Origin: Sinotaia quadrata
Taxonomy: Eukaryota > Mollusca > Gastropoda > Architaenioglossa > Viviparidae
Assembly: GCA_028829895.1 (NCBI GenBank)
Contig: CM054181.1
Location: 70,787,259 to 70,851,258, forward strand
Length of the DNA: 64,000 bases
Direction of reading: 5' to 3'
Position numbers and translations under genes: made by a program. Positions within the stretch are counted from its first letter, which is position 1. Each line of letters starts with the position of its first letter. The notes below the pieces were generated by a model, which was not told where the DNA came from, searched no databases, and worked only from the letters and a program-made list of their open reading frames with translations. Below are positions 22,781 through 34,364 of this stretch, in pieces.

Positions 22781-22979
22781 CCTTCTTTGCTGTTTAGTTT
22801 GTGAGATTCAGATATGTGCACACTATGTCTGATGTAACTATCCTTTTGCTAACGTCGCCTTCTTTGAAAATGTTTTTAGTAAATAAATATGTTGGTTGTC
22901 TTTGTGTTTTTTGTGCTATTGCACGCCACTCACCCATGGTTAACATGGAATGCTAAATTTAGTTTTTCGTATTTTTCCC

Positions 22980-23190
22980 CAGAGCTTTCGTTCTGGCTTG
23001 CAAATATTGTACAGAATGATTATGGAATGCTAAACTCAGAGCTTTCGTTCTGACTTACAAGTATTGTACAGAATGATTATGGAATGCTAAGCTCAGAGCT
23101 TTCGTTTTGACTTACAAGTATTGTACAGAATGATTATGGAATGCTAAACTCTGACGTCATGACTTACAAGTATTGTACAGAATGATTATG
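22980..23190. repeat. 57-bp tandem array in the hAT 3' region
   Basis: agagctttcgttctg starts units at 22981, 23038 and 23095. A truncated fourth unit lacks the start. The array lies between the transposase end and the element's 3' terminus. Confidence 0.95.
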
Positions 23191-23238
23191 CGGCCCGCGC
23201 TCGTCATTTTGTCAGTTATCCTGCCCACTGTGAAAAAA

Positions 23239-23252
23239 TTTGGTGACCCCTG
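23239..23252 (+). mobile_element. 3' terminal inverted repeat of the second hAT element
   Basis: tttggtgacccctg is a hAT-type terminus (complement CAGGGGTCACCAAA). It follows a GC-rich patch with cggcccgcgc, as is common in these elements. The next 8 bases, ttctagaa, would be the target duplication. I did not find a matching 5' end. Confidence 0.75.
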
Positions 23253-23403
23253 TTCTAGAACTATCAGTCTTCTATTCTACACTATCCATCACTCATCTTT
23301 CTAACATGTGTGGCCAGCCAGAAGTTGTGCTTTTGGGATTAGCCTAAGGTGAAGAAGTAACATCTTGCCCATCTCACAGAAAAACATCACAGAAATTATG
23401 CAA

Positions 23404-23850
23404 GACAGTCCGTGACTATTACACGAGTTAGTTAATAGAGATTACGTAGTCAGTCAGTGACTATTACTCGAGTAAAATTTAGAGATTATCTAGTCATTCA
23501 ATGACTATTACACGAGTTAGTTAATAGAGACTACGTAGTCAGTCAATGATTATTACACGAGTTAAATAATAGAGATTACCTAGTCAGTCAATGACTATTA
23601 CTCGAGTAAAATTTAGAGATTACCTAGTCAGTCAATGACTATTACACGAGTTAAATAATAGAGATTACCTAGTCAGTCAATAACTATTGCATGAGTAAAA
23701 TTTAGAGATTACCTAGCCAGTCAATGATTATTACACAAGTAAAATTTAGAAATTACCTAGTCAGTCGGTGACTATTACACGAGTTAAATAATAGAGATTA
23801 CGTAGTCAGTCAGTGACTATTACACGAGTTAATTAACAGAGATTACGTAA
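23404..23850. repeat. ~45-bp minisatellite, about 10 units
   Basis: Units contain tgactattacacgagtta and gagattacctagtcagtca. Two alternating variants (gttaaataata and gtaaaattta) are interspersed. Confidence 0.95.
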
Positions 23851-23967
23851 GCCAGTGAATATTGCGGCGAAATGTTCACGCAGTAGGGGTCAGCTGACTA
23901 GTCTGTTTTGTTGATTCTAGAAAATGTTTGGCGGTAGATTCATAAAGGTAAGTCCGGATACTACATG

Positions 23968-24490
23968 GGCCAGTGCATTTAGTTATATATTATATAGTTA
24001 ATGGTTGACAAGTGGTAACATGTTTGGACCAGTGCATTTAGTTATATATTATATAGTTAATGGTTGACAAGTGGTAACATCTTTGGACCAGGACATTTAA
24101 TTATATATTGTGCAGTTAATGGTTGACAAGTGGTAACATGTTTGGACCAGGACATTTAATTATATATTATAAAGTGAATGGGTGACAATTGATAACGTGT
24201 TTGGGCCAGGGAATTTAATTATATATTGTGCAGCTAATGGTTGATAATTGATAACATGTTTGGGGCAGGGCATTTAATTATATATTGTGCAGCTAATGGA
24301 TGACAATTCACAGCAGGTTTGGGCTAGGGCATTTAACTATGTATTATACAGTTAATGGATGACAAGTAACATGTTTGGGTCTGGACATTTAATTATACAT
24401 CATACAGTTTATTGTTGATAACTGACAGCATGTTTGGGTCAGGGCATTTAATTATATATTATACCGTTAATGGCTGACAATTGAAAACAT
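23968..24490. repeat. ~59-bp minisatellite, about 9 units
   Basis: Units with gcatttagttatatattat and ggttgacaagtggtaacatg. The left three are nearly identical and the right ones diverge, a gradient typical of expansion at one end. Confidence 0.95.
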
Positions 24491-25477
24491 GAAGATCGTT
24501 TGGAAGGTTCAAGCAACATAAGTAATCTTTTAAGTCAAAATTGTAGAAGGTCAGTTACGTATATATGTTTTGTTTATATATATATATATTTATTTATGTT
24601 TAGTTGCAGTAAGTATATATGAATTTAATTTACTAGTATATAATTACTAATTATGTAGTGTGGCAATGGATATATATATATATATGATTTGATTTGATTT
24701 AGTGCGTGTTTGGGCTTGCTGATTATCTAAAGTTACAATGGATACTTAAGAATCTGATTTAATAGTATATAATTGTTAATTAAGTAATGTTACAATGGAT
24801 ATTTGCAGATTAATCATTAAGTCTGTTTTGGTCCAATCAGATTGTTTGGTAGTTTTTGGTGGGCGCTCACCAGCATTTGATTGAGTAGATTTCTCGATTT
24901 AAAGAGTCAAACTGTACAGAGCCTGGACATGCTGTCCACGTGCAGACTTTTTGCCACCGTCTATCAGGAGTTTCTCTTTCAGGCGAGCAGTCCGGACTTA
25001 GATTTCTAGATAACAAGTCATCTGCAATGTAAGGTTGTGCCTTAATATCCCACTCGTTATCTCTCTCGCTACGAACAAAATGTTTATAGTTGTTCGGCGA
25101 ACCATATCTCTATGACTATGTCAAGTATATTCAAACAGAATAGTTAATTATTAAAGACTGGTGTGTTAATGATTGATCGCTTACACTTGTAGCAATTTAA
25201 CTAAGCCACGGGGGGGGTTCATTTGTTTCTCGACTGACTTGTATAATGGTTTGTGCCGGAAACCTGGAAATAACAGATTTTGGTTCCATGTATTCTAGTC
25301 AACGGCCAAATTGATGAAAGTGTGTCATCGTTCAAATTTCGGCACATCGTCACGCGGCATCGAGCAATGACTTGCATCAGGTTATCAGATGTATAATCTG
25401 ATACCAAGGTTCTAAACGGTTTTATACAAGATGGAAGGGTTGGTGGTGGTGCTATTCTGTGACAAATATTAAACTAG
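24491..25477. other. Mostly unique stretch with TA-rich patches
   Basis: (TA)n patches at about 24580 and 24670. A related pair of blocks around ttactagtatataattac/ttaatagtatataattg lies at 24630 and 24760. No gene seen. Confidence 0.4.
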
Positions 25478-25479
25478 TT

Positions 25480-25840
25480 ACACAATGTAGATTATCTAAG
25501 TTAGTGAATTCTACACTAATAAGATAATGTAGATTATATAAATTAGTGAAATACTATACTGGTTAGATAATGTAATTTATATAAGTTAGTTTATACTACA
25601 TTAATTAGATAATATAGGTTATATAAGTTAGTGAATAATAACTAATTAAATAAAGTAGATTACATAGATTAGTGAATGCTACACTAATATGATTATGTAG
25701 ATTATATACGTTAGTGAATACCACACTAGTTAGATAATGTAGATTATATACATTAGTGAATACCACACTAGTTAGGTAATATAGGTTGCATAAGTTAGTA
25801 TGTATTATATTAATTAGATAATGTGGATTACATAAGTCAA
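25480..25840. repeat. ~42-bp minisatellite, about 8 units
   Basis: Unit close to gataatgtagattatataag then ttagtgaatactacactaat. Moderate divergence. Confidence 0.93.
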
Positions 25841-26093
25841 GTCAGTGAAAGTCACTGATTTCCTAAGTTAAAACGATAATTGGTAATTTATAAGAGTGCT
25901 TAAGTTAATAAACTAATCAAATATTAACTATGTGTACATTTAATTTGTGTCCACTTGGAAACTGAACTTGTACATTGAGGATTGGCGCAACACTCCCACC
26001 TACATACTCCCGATTAGGGGAGTTGGGATCCATCGCTTAACAGTTCTCGATGTCAGTGGCGCCCCCACCAAGTACAAACAGGGGCTATTAATA

Positions 26094-26248
26094 CAGCGCT
26101 TCACAACTTATTTTTCACCCCGCACCTCTGGTACTGAAGAAGCCGATCTCGCACCCCCTTGTTTTAAAGTAAACCAAGATTTTATACAAAAGAAACTTTT
26201 CCTTTCTCTTCCACGATGTATTCTCGCGCCCCAAATCGAGAAGCGCTG
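26094..26248. mobile_element. hAT-type MITE, 155 bp
   Basis: Begins cagcgcttcacaactta and ends aatcgagaagcgctg, giving a 9-bp perfect terminal inverted repeat (cagcgcttc) with further partial pairing. The interior has the run of C-rich motifs (caccccgcacc, gcgcccc) typical of short hAT elements that begin CAGCGNTTCTCAA. Flanking octamers tattaata and ttttaatt agree at 6 of 8 positions, compatible with an eroded target duplication. The open frame across it (25947-26258) is incidental. Confidence 0.75.
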
Positions 26249-26310
26249 TTTTAATTAGAATTCACTGCCGCGTGGAAAGAGTGCTTTGAAAGTAACATGT
26301 TGCTTGGCGT

Positions 26311-26465
26311 TGTTTTACATCCTGCGGACAGACAGTCCCTGAGCCTAACTAACAAAATACATTTTTGTGTTGTTCATTTAATCAATTGTTTTACATCCTG
26401 GGGACAGACATAGTCCCTGAGTCTAACTAACAAATTACATTTTTGTGTTATTCATTTAATCAATT
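26311..26465. repeat. 76-bp tandem duplication
   Basis: tgttttacatcctg starts at 26311 and 26387, and both units continue through aactaacaaattacattttt. Confidence 0.93.
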
Positions 26466-27516
26466 GTTTTTTTCCCATCTCGTGATTTACCGGCTTTCTC
26501 TACTAGTATGATTTTAATTAAAAAATCTGGTCTTAAAATGATACAAAGTAGCTCTCAGTAATAAACACAATGTTTTCTTGCATTTTTTTAATATATCTGT
26601 TTTCTTAATGCGTGTGCACACATATGCATAATAACGTATATACATTCAAATGCACCTTCATATATAATGCACACATATATAATGCACACAACATGCACAC
26701 ATACAGACAGACACATATTTAGAATAGAATTATTATGCATTTCTTAATCGTTCGTCCAGTGCGCTTGTATCCCTGGTTCTATTAGAGTACTAGCCTCATC
26801 CGTTACAATGATTTTTTTAAAAAAGTAATCTAGGCAGCCTCTCTTGAGTCAGCACATACAGAAGTATAGGGTCAGACAACAGGACAGGAGTTGTGATATC
26901 GCATGACCAGAGAAGGTGCCATAGACCGTTGCCTGGGGCTGGTTAACTTTGGAAATGCATTTGGCACCATGACCAATATTTATGTCCTGGGCGGAACGAA
27001 GAGCAGAGAGGCCAGGTTACAGAGCACAGAGGTTTTGCCACAGAGCTAAATGATAAAGAGAAATAAGACATTGATGAATTGAAGGGTGAATGGTCGATTA
27101 AGTTCGTTAAACTTGGTTTTGGTTACTATTAAATGATTTAACCAAGGTTCCTCATCGAAAACGTATGTAACTCATGGAAACCACACACATGAAGTGGGTT
27201 TCGGTTTGACAACAATCATTGTCAGATGGTGAAGTACAAAATTTCGAAACAAGTAGTAGAAATGGATGACAATATTAAACCATTGAAATATGTAATGAAT
27301 AATATAATAGTCAGACTGTTAAAGTAGAAAAATAGCTAGTTTTTAGGATCATAATCATTGCATTTCTGTGTGGGATTTAAAAAATGTTTTGTTGTTATTT
27401 TTTGGGGGGGTGAGTACGAATCACAGTTTAAATGAATCTTGCCAGTGTCTGGAATCCTGAATTATAATACGGAGTGGACATTTTATAAGAACATCTGTTT
27501 AAAACGAGATCTGTAA
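26466..27516. other. Mostly unique stretch with a GC-richer core
   Basis: AT-rich flanks with AC/AT patches near 26600-26720. Between about 26870 and 27060 the GC content rises and a 48-codon ORF is present (separate entry). Confidence 0.4.
26903..27049 (+). CDS. Small unassigned ORF, 48 codons
   Basis: An ATG-to-TAA frame in a GC-richer island, with a protein-like mixture of residues (the middle reads GLVNFGNAFGTMTNIYVLGG). A TGA lies two codons upstream, so it does not extend left. I recognise no family. It could be a small ORF, a decayed exon or chance. No splice pair or promoter is evident. Confidence 0.15.
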   Translation: MTREGAIDRCLGLVNFGNAFGTMTNIYVLGGTKSREARLQSTEVLPQS

Positions 27517-27740
27517 AACGTAGAGTTCCGATATTTGGACTAAGATCTATTGCATATAGAGTGCCGATATTTGGACTAAGATCTATTGCATATAGAGTGC
27601 CGATATTTGGACTAAGATCTATTGCATATAGATTGCCGATATTTGGACTAAGATCTATTGCATATAGAGTGCCAATGTTTAAACCAAAATCTATAACACA
27701 TACAGATTGCCGATATTTGAACTAAGATCTATAACATGCA
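27517..27740. repeat. 36-bp minisatellite, about 6 units
   Basis: Unit ccgatatttggactaagatc then tattgcatatagagtg, exact for the first four units and diverging to the right. Confidence 0.96.
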
Positions 27741-28169
27741 GTGCCAGTGTTAGCATCTACTCTATTAGAAGTAGATTTCAAACATTACTGGTGAACCTTT
27801 CATCATGATACGAAATGAATAATTATTCACAAGACAAAATTAGGACAAACACACGAATATTATTAAGATAAAATTGCTATGTTGGTTTCTAGACATATAC
27901 ACATAATTAATTGAACACGTTTTAGAAACAAAGATAATATAATTTTACATGACTCAATATCATTAAAATATCAGATATCATAATAATTCCTCTCAGTATA
28001 AGTTGGAACGTGACCAGTTATGTCTCCACCCTTAAAGAAATATAAGCATAATTTATCATGAATATTTGACATTATTTTCCTTTGTTACAAGTAAAGTGAC
28101 ATCACCTGTTATGTCTCAAGGAAATACAAATGCAAGTCCTATGCAAAGATCATTATCACTATTTCTTTT

Positions 28170-28765
28170 CTCCGTACGATAATAAATACAATATATACAA
28201 TCATGTTAGCATCATATAAATGAACTCTGGGTAAAATTACTCCTTCCCTCTCTATAGTAGAAAAAATACAAAATATTAATGTATCAATAGCAAACGTACG
28301 AAATATTCTAAGTACATTCCTCCACTCAGTTAACTTACCATAAGCTAACAATCACACTTTAGCAGTCAGTTAACTTACCATAAGCTAACAATCACACTTT
28401 AGCAGTCAGTTAACTTGCCATAAGCTAACAATCACATTTATGACCAGACTATGGTCAATGTTCAAATTCAGAGTGATTAGAATAGAGTTCTTCTTCAACA
28501 AAGAAACTTCTGGTCCATCCCCTTTAAATGAAATTAATATGATCAAGTGTGAGACTGTTAGTCAGAAAAAATACTCATCCAGTTGGAACTGGTTTAGGGT
28601 TGCATAAGCAATTTTCTAGCATATTCTCAACACGAGTTATTTACACCAACTCTGACACAAAAATACCATTATGAGGCGTACCCAAAAGTCGGGTCTCTTT
28701 GACAATTTAACAATTTATATAACAATTAAGTCTAGAAATAGGGATAGGCAAATTTACTCCGCCAT
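28170..28765 (-). repeat. Interspersed repeat family A, copy 1 (inverted)
   Basis: The reverse complement aligns with 39899-40435 and 43060-43576. Shared blocks in order are ggagtaaatttgcc, ttgttatataaattg, aattgtcaaagagacccgac, gtatttttgtgtcagagttg, gttaactga and tagaatatttcgt..tttgctatt. I do not recognise the family. No coding domain, LTR pair or terminal inverted repeat is evident. This copy alone has a 40-bp segment tripled. Confidence 0.75.
28327..28440. repeat. 40-bp triplication inside family A copy 1
   Basis: cagttaacttaccataagc starts at 28327, 28367 and 28407. The other family A copies have one version of this segment. Confidence 0.95.
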
Positions 28766-28775
28766 ATATACTATT

Positions 28776-28985
28776 TACTGTTCTTTGACTATTGCACTAT
28801 TTCATCCACATGACTTTTTAGTTACTGTTCTTTGACTATTGCACTATTTCATCCACATGACTTTTTAGTTACTGTTCTTTGACTATTGCACTATTTCATC
28901 CACATGACTTTTTAGTTACTGTTCTTTGACTATTGCACTATTTCATCCACATGACTTTTTAGTTATTGTTCTTTGACTTTGGTTA
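28776..28985. repeat. 47-bp minisatellite at the edge of family A copy 1
   Basis: Unit ttactgttctttgactattg then cactatttcatccacatg, 4.3 nearly identical copies. It starts about 10 bp beyond the end of family A. Confidence 0.96.
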
Positions 28986-29840
28986 AAGCTGTTTCACGTT
29001 TTGGACATCACTCATTTACTGTTTGTAGTCATTGCATGTCATCGAACTTTAATCAATTATGTCGCATTCAGAAGCAAGATCAGTGTCAATTTAATTGTTT
29101 TAAAGTCAATCATAAGCCACCAAGAAGTGTTTTCTTCTCCACAATTACTACCTTCGAACAACAAATAATATCCTTGACCTACAATACCAAATGTCGACCT
29201 TCAAGTACCATCATTTGAATGACTGTACCAATTCGACCCTTTATTCCATGTAAAAATTAATTTACAACAAACACCTCATTACTGAAGATGTGTTTTTTGT
29301 TTCTTTCTTTGTTTTCTTTCTTTGTTAGTTTGTTTGATTCTTTTTTTCTTTCTTTCTTTCTTTCTCCCAAATTCCAGTTAGATATAGTTTGAGATTGATC
29401 AACAGCCAATTCTCTGTTCTTTCGACAGACTAGTTTGAGTTATCGGACTTGAATTGCCTTTAGCGTTCTTCTTTAACTTCATCTCCACTTTCATTTTCGT
29501 TTGGAACAACGCGAGCAATTTCGACAACCATTATGGAAGCAAATTGCCAGTAGGGGAGTGGGAGGAGGGGTCGTGAAGATAAGGGGCGTATTAACTGTTT
29601 CATTGTTATATATTGTGCGATGTTGTGTTTCACCCACCCACTAGGTCCCTCTTTCGTTTATCCGAAAAAAAAGGGATGGGGGAAGAAAAAAAACAGAAGA
29701 ACGCATTTGCTGAGCAAGATGACTGTCCTGACTGAATGTTTGTACCTAGACGGCGTAGTAATCAATAAGGAGGCTTGGGGTGTGGGGTGCTAGTGTAAGG
29801 ATTACATAGATTTGTATGCATTTTTCTTTCTTTCTTTCTT

Positions 29841-29886
<46 letters not shown>

Positions 29887-30611
29887 TACTAGGGCCTATT
29901 AAACTAAGGCAGTGGTTTGTTTTAATAGTTTTAAAAAATTGACTTCAGTTACAGTGCAGTGGGTAATAGTAATGCTACTTTAAAAACACTCGCTGAAGTC
30001 TTATTAAAAACATTAGCTCATACTGGCAGTATAGTGGCCAATGACGCGACTTGATTTTCAGAACTGTAGCCAATGTATCATGTGAACAAAGTAAGAATTA
30101 TCACTGCATCGCTTCTTAGGTAAGATCTATTTGTGGCTCATTTGGGCCACTACGACTACTACCACCACCACCATCACCACCAAGCCCACCATTCTACCTC
30201 TAATAATACTACCCAAACACATGTTACTAAATTTCTGTTACTCTAACTACAACCCTATTGTTACATACCAGCTCTTTAAAGTTATTAATTTTAATATTCA
30301 CACCTATACTGACAACAGACTGATTGTGGGCTAAGATTGTTTCATTCACTAAATCATTGTCTACCCTTCTAATGCCTTTGATATGGGTGCAGTGTATCTG
30401 AATAACTTTTTTGCGCACTTTCGGTCCTACTTAAGGATACCTACGTACGTCCATGATTGTAAGTTTTAGCCTACGTCATTAACAGGAAAACATACCTCCA
30501 TATACGGATATTGAACATCCGTGAACAAGCTACTTTCCCACTATTCCCTTCTCACTCTCCATTTTCAACTGCCAGAGACTCCTCTGACAACTACTATTAC
30601 TAATACTGTTA
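28986..30611. other. Mostly unique stretch with microsatellites
   Basis: Holds (TTTC)n-rich patches at 29287-29366 and 29821-29843, an (AC)n run at 29844-29883 and an (ACC)-rich patch at 30150-30185. No ORF with recognisable content. Confidence 0.5.
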
Positions 30612-30815
30612 GACACTGCTACATATCCTTCTTGCACTATTACTACATATCCTTCTTGCACTATACTACCTATCCTTCTTGCACTATACTACATATCCTT
30701 CTTGCACTATTACTACATATCCTTCTTGCACTATTACTACATATCCTTCTTGCACTATTACTACATATCCTTCTTGCACTATTACTACATATCCTTCTTG
30801 CACTATTACTACTAC
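30612..30815. repeat. 24-bp minisatellite, about 8 units
   Basis: Unit cttgcactattactacatat plus cctt, two units one codon shorter. The open frames on both strands follow from the period of three. Confidence 0.96.
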
Positions 30816-31057
30816 TTCGCCCTTAAAAATACCACATATTCTTTTTCTTTTATCAGTACTACTACGACTAGACTTATCTGTACTGCTACATAATTTTTCT
30901 CCTTCTACTACTTCTACTATCACATCTTGCACTAACACTGCTATGAGCTGTACTACTCTTTGTACTACTTTAATACTACTACTGCTTGGACCGCTTCACA
31001 GGAAATGATTGACAGTTAAAAGGTTACGTGAACTACTCGGGCTTAAGCACCTCAGTA

Positions 31058-31331
31058 TCAGGACACGAGTAAGAATGATTTCAGTCCAGTAAACAAAGAA
31101 ATGAAAAGCTTCTTGAAATCTGAGTAAACCAGTGCCACATGAAAGAAATAAGAGTCTGGCACTTGGTGAACAGTGCCAGACATATTCCTGCTGACCACAA
31201 GAGCTGGGTCTATGGAGTATTCTTGAATATTGGAATTGTTCTTTGCCCGGGAGGCATATACGGTGCAAGTGATATTTCTGTGTTGAATTTCTAATGTTGG
31301 GTCTTTAGTCGGCGTGTTCATGTCTGTGATA
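31058..31331 (-). CDS. Candidate orphan exon, product unknown
   Basis: On the minus strand a strong acceptor-like site (a T-rich tract ending ccctatcacag) stands at 31332. It is followed by a frame open to a stop at 31058-31060 whose residues look protein-like (for example CTVYASRAKNN and PDSYFFHVALVY). GC is higher than in the flanks. I recognise no family, find no donor in frame and no partner exon. It may be a terminal exon, a pseudo-exon or chance. Confidence 0.2.
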
Positions 31332-31889
31332 GGGAAAAAATATACAGCATAAAACGTCAAATTAAAACTACAATATATATAAACATTATCCATATTGTAA
31401 CTGGTTTAGCCTGAGTCGTAAATTACCATATAATTTGATACTGATTTATTTACTGACCGTATAAAGAGATTCGTCGTATTGGTAAAGTGAATAAAAAGAC
31501 TCATGAATGTGTTTTATTTTAATGGAGGAATAAATGATCGATTAACTGATAATAATGGCTAAATAAATATTAATTAATTAGAAGAGGTCAGATAATTAAT
31601 AGACAGTTTATAAAATGTCAGGTAAAAGAATGGTTTTGATGGATCAGAAATGGAATAGTGACGTAATGGGCATAATATGTTATGTAATAATGGATTGGAT
31701 ACGTATTTGCACAATCAATCAGGTAATTAATGGAAACGTTAATTAATGAATCAGGTAAAAACTTAGAGTACTGGAGATAAGTAATTTTCATGCAAGTAAT
31801 AAATACTAAAACCAATGATATAAAGTGCCAAGAATATGATAAAAGTAAGAAGTAGTCACAAAATTCCAGGTACGAAATGGCAAAAAATG

Positions 31890-32135
31890 AGTCAGGCCAT
31901 TAAAGAATGCGTCAGGCCATTAATAAGTAAGGTACGTAATGAGCACAATGTGTCAGGACATTAATAAGTAAGGTACGTAATGAGCACAATGTGTCAGGAC
32001 ATTAATAAGTAAGGTACGTAATGGACATAATATGTCAGGACATTAATGAGTAAGGTACATAATGGGCACAATGTGTCAGGACATTAATTAGTTATGTGCG
32101 TAATGATCATAATATGTCGTGTCATTAATAAAGTA
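31890..32135. repeat. 41-bp minisatellite, first locus
   Basis: Unit ggtacgtaatgagcacaatg then tgtcaggacattaataagta, about 5.5 copies. The same unit forms a second array at 35558-35695. Confidence 0.95.
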
Positions 32136-32349
32136 CTGTGATGCTAATGCCACTTTGTTAATGATTATTAATTAATTAATCATTCATAACTAATTACAAG
32201 TAATGAGAATCTTAATTTATGTTATTAATAATTCTCCAGCAGACACCACTCATCTCTCTCACTTGGCGGATATGTGGGCGCTGTAAACGTTTTCTCTTTT
32301 CTTCCACATTAGGTTAAGACATTTACATCACACAATATTCCGTAGGTAG

Positions 32350-32605
32350 AAAACGTTTTAGTAAAAGAGAAGACAAATCCATATTTAATCTATATTTAGT
32401 CAGCCATCCACCCACATTCTTCTCCAGCATAAGGTTTATCAATATGTGTAAGAAGGTCAATAAATTTATTAAATCAAACATACATATGAAAAATACATTG
32501 AAAAAGATTACTTGACATCAATATTTACATGAAACTATGTTTGAATAATTTCCATACTACACAGTCTTATATCCTAAAATACAATTCAACAATAGTGTCA
32601 ATAAT
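32350..32605 (+). repeat. Interspersed repeat family C, copy 1
   Basis: Aligns in the same orientation with 42810-43048 through blocks cttctccagcataaggtt, atcaatatgtgtaa, gtcaataaattta, tgatataaatatt-like and acagtctta. Unrecognised, AT-rich, no coding signal. Confidence 0.7.
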
Positions 32606-32665
32606 AATTGCAGAATAGTTCCTATAAGATAACAAAAAAGGAGTTATTAGATATAAGAATTAGAG

Positions 32666-32890
32666 CTACTCTGTAAACCTTGCGTAGACGAAGCTGCAAT
32701 TGTCTTTGTCATGCACTTTTTGTATCAAAGTCACAAGTTCATTATCCACATGAATTCCCAGGTGTCGTCTCTCCTTATGCCAAAAACATGGATCCGCTGT
32801 TTTTCCATCGAAGCCAACCTGGGTGCTTTTACTGCCGTAACACTGCAGCAGACAATTCCTGCATCTACCCCAGTCATAGTGGTTTAAAAA
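32666..32890 (-). pseudogene. Exon-like orphan fragment, product unknown
   Basis: The minus-strand frame between an upstream TGA (32891-32893) and a TAG stop (32666-32668) is open for 74 codons. It has a balanced, globular-protein composition with motifs such as CRNCLLQCYG, FDGKTADPCFWHKERRHL and VTLIQKVHDKDNC. It has no Met, so it can only be an internal or terminal exon or a broken fragment. An ag precedes tgcagg near 32860, and an AAG|gttt donor-like site lies four codons before the stop. I do not recognise the family. Its phase does not join directly to the candidate exon at 31331. Confidence 0.25.
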
Positions 32891-32893
32891 TCA

Positions 32894-34356
32894 ATAAACC
32901 AGAATATTCATAGCATACAATGAAAGGCTGCTTGTTCCTGTAAAAATATAATTAGTGAACTGTCACCACCACCCGGGAGGGGGTAATGGTCTAGCGCACT
33001 CTAGCCAATGACGCACTGAGCTTGCAAGATGGAAATTAACAAACTCTTGCACACAGACACCATGATTATCTTGTGGGGGGGGGGGAATTTTATTCTGCAA
33101 TCAGGGTAAAGTGTGAGAGTCGGCTGTGTGAGTGTCACATGTGGGTTTGAATGTGTAATATGGATGAACAGGATGAAAGGACAAAGACATGCATTGCGCA
33201 CCACTTTCAAAAAGCCAATACAGACATTTTGAATAAAGCTAATAATGAGAATTTATTCTCATTAATTTGGGGTACTTTCGCACAGCTGTTAGTCAATCAT
33301 CCAAAAGACATCCACGTGCAACATTCATGAGGCGGGGAACCAGAGCAATGAATAATGAATAACAAGTAAAAATGAAAAGAAAAGAAATTGCATACAATCA
33401 ATATGCATCAGGGTAAAAACCCACAAATTTTCATAATAAATTATTAAAAACGAATTATCAACAAAATGTTCACTGACTGCAATATCAATGGTCAAATATC
33501 TTAAGTTATAATAATATTATCAACAACAATAACAATAATCTAAAATACCTACCTAAGAAAATGCGCTGCTAACTAAATGTTATTACTCACAGTTAATGGA
33601 GTGTTAATGAAACTCTATGACACACTAACACATTCATACACCATTCATATGAATATGACACCCATGAATGATGGATGAATCAATATATAAGCCTTCCCTC
33701 AGGAAAATAAACAACAATGTTCTTTGGTGAAGACCAGAACAAAATGATGGATGATCTCCCCTGATCAGGACCAGAGGTAGAACACACGTATGCAAACAGG
33801 TTGAAGAACCTGGATGACCTTTCTCATTGATGAATGATGAAAGCACTTCTCGTTGAAGAACGATGAAGATATGGATGGTGAAAAACAATATAAATGAGTG
33901 TAGTATAGAATGCTCTTTCCTCGCTTGGCCCAAATTCCCTCAGTCCCAAACATGGTGAGCACTGGTGATTTGCTGCTGATGGGAGGAGGGTATCTGATGA
34001 AAGACTAAGTAGAGGTCAGTAGGTCTGTACCACAAAGACGAAAGACACTCCAATGTGAAGTCTCAGTCAGACATATGGTGAGCACTCCAATGACCCGTTT
34101 CACTAATTTATAAAAATTAGAAAATGGCCGTGCCAGAACTCAGGATGAAGAAAAAAAGTTTGAGTTTTCTGCACACTTTAATGATGCCCTGTGCACACAT
34201 ACACTGCCAGAAAAGATGTATCCAGTCCTTTTAAATGATTGACATTTTTCCTTGAACCATCGAAGGTTCAAGATTCGAAGCATGACCAAAGTGTGCTCAG
34301 GAAGTTCCTAATATCTATTGTGTTGGCGCATTCTCTTCTATCTAAAGGTGCATTTT
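32894..34356. other. Mostly unique stretch, no gene called
   Basis: Contains a G run at 33076-33086 and a region rich in gatgaa motifs (33660-33900) that yields minus-strand frames without recognisable features. Confidence 0.4.
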
Positions 34357-34364
34357 CTATAACT
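34357..34364. repeat. Left 8-bp target-site duplication (ctataact)
   Basis: Identical to 34573-34580. The two copies flank the 208-bp element exactly, as expected for hAT insertion. Confidence 0.93.

Noticed and set aside
33634..33962. Phe/Ile/His-rich minus-strand frames
   Set aside because: They arise from gatgaa-type repetitive sequence. No supporting features.
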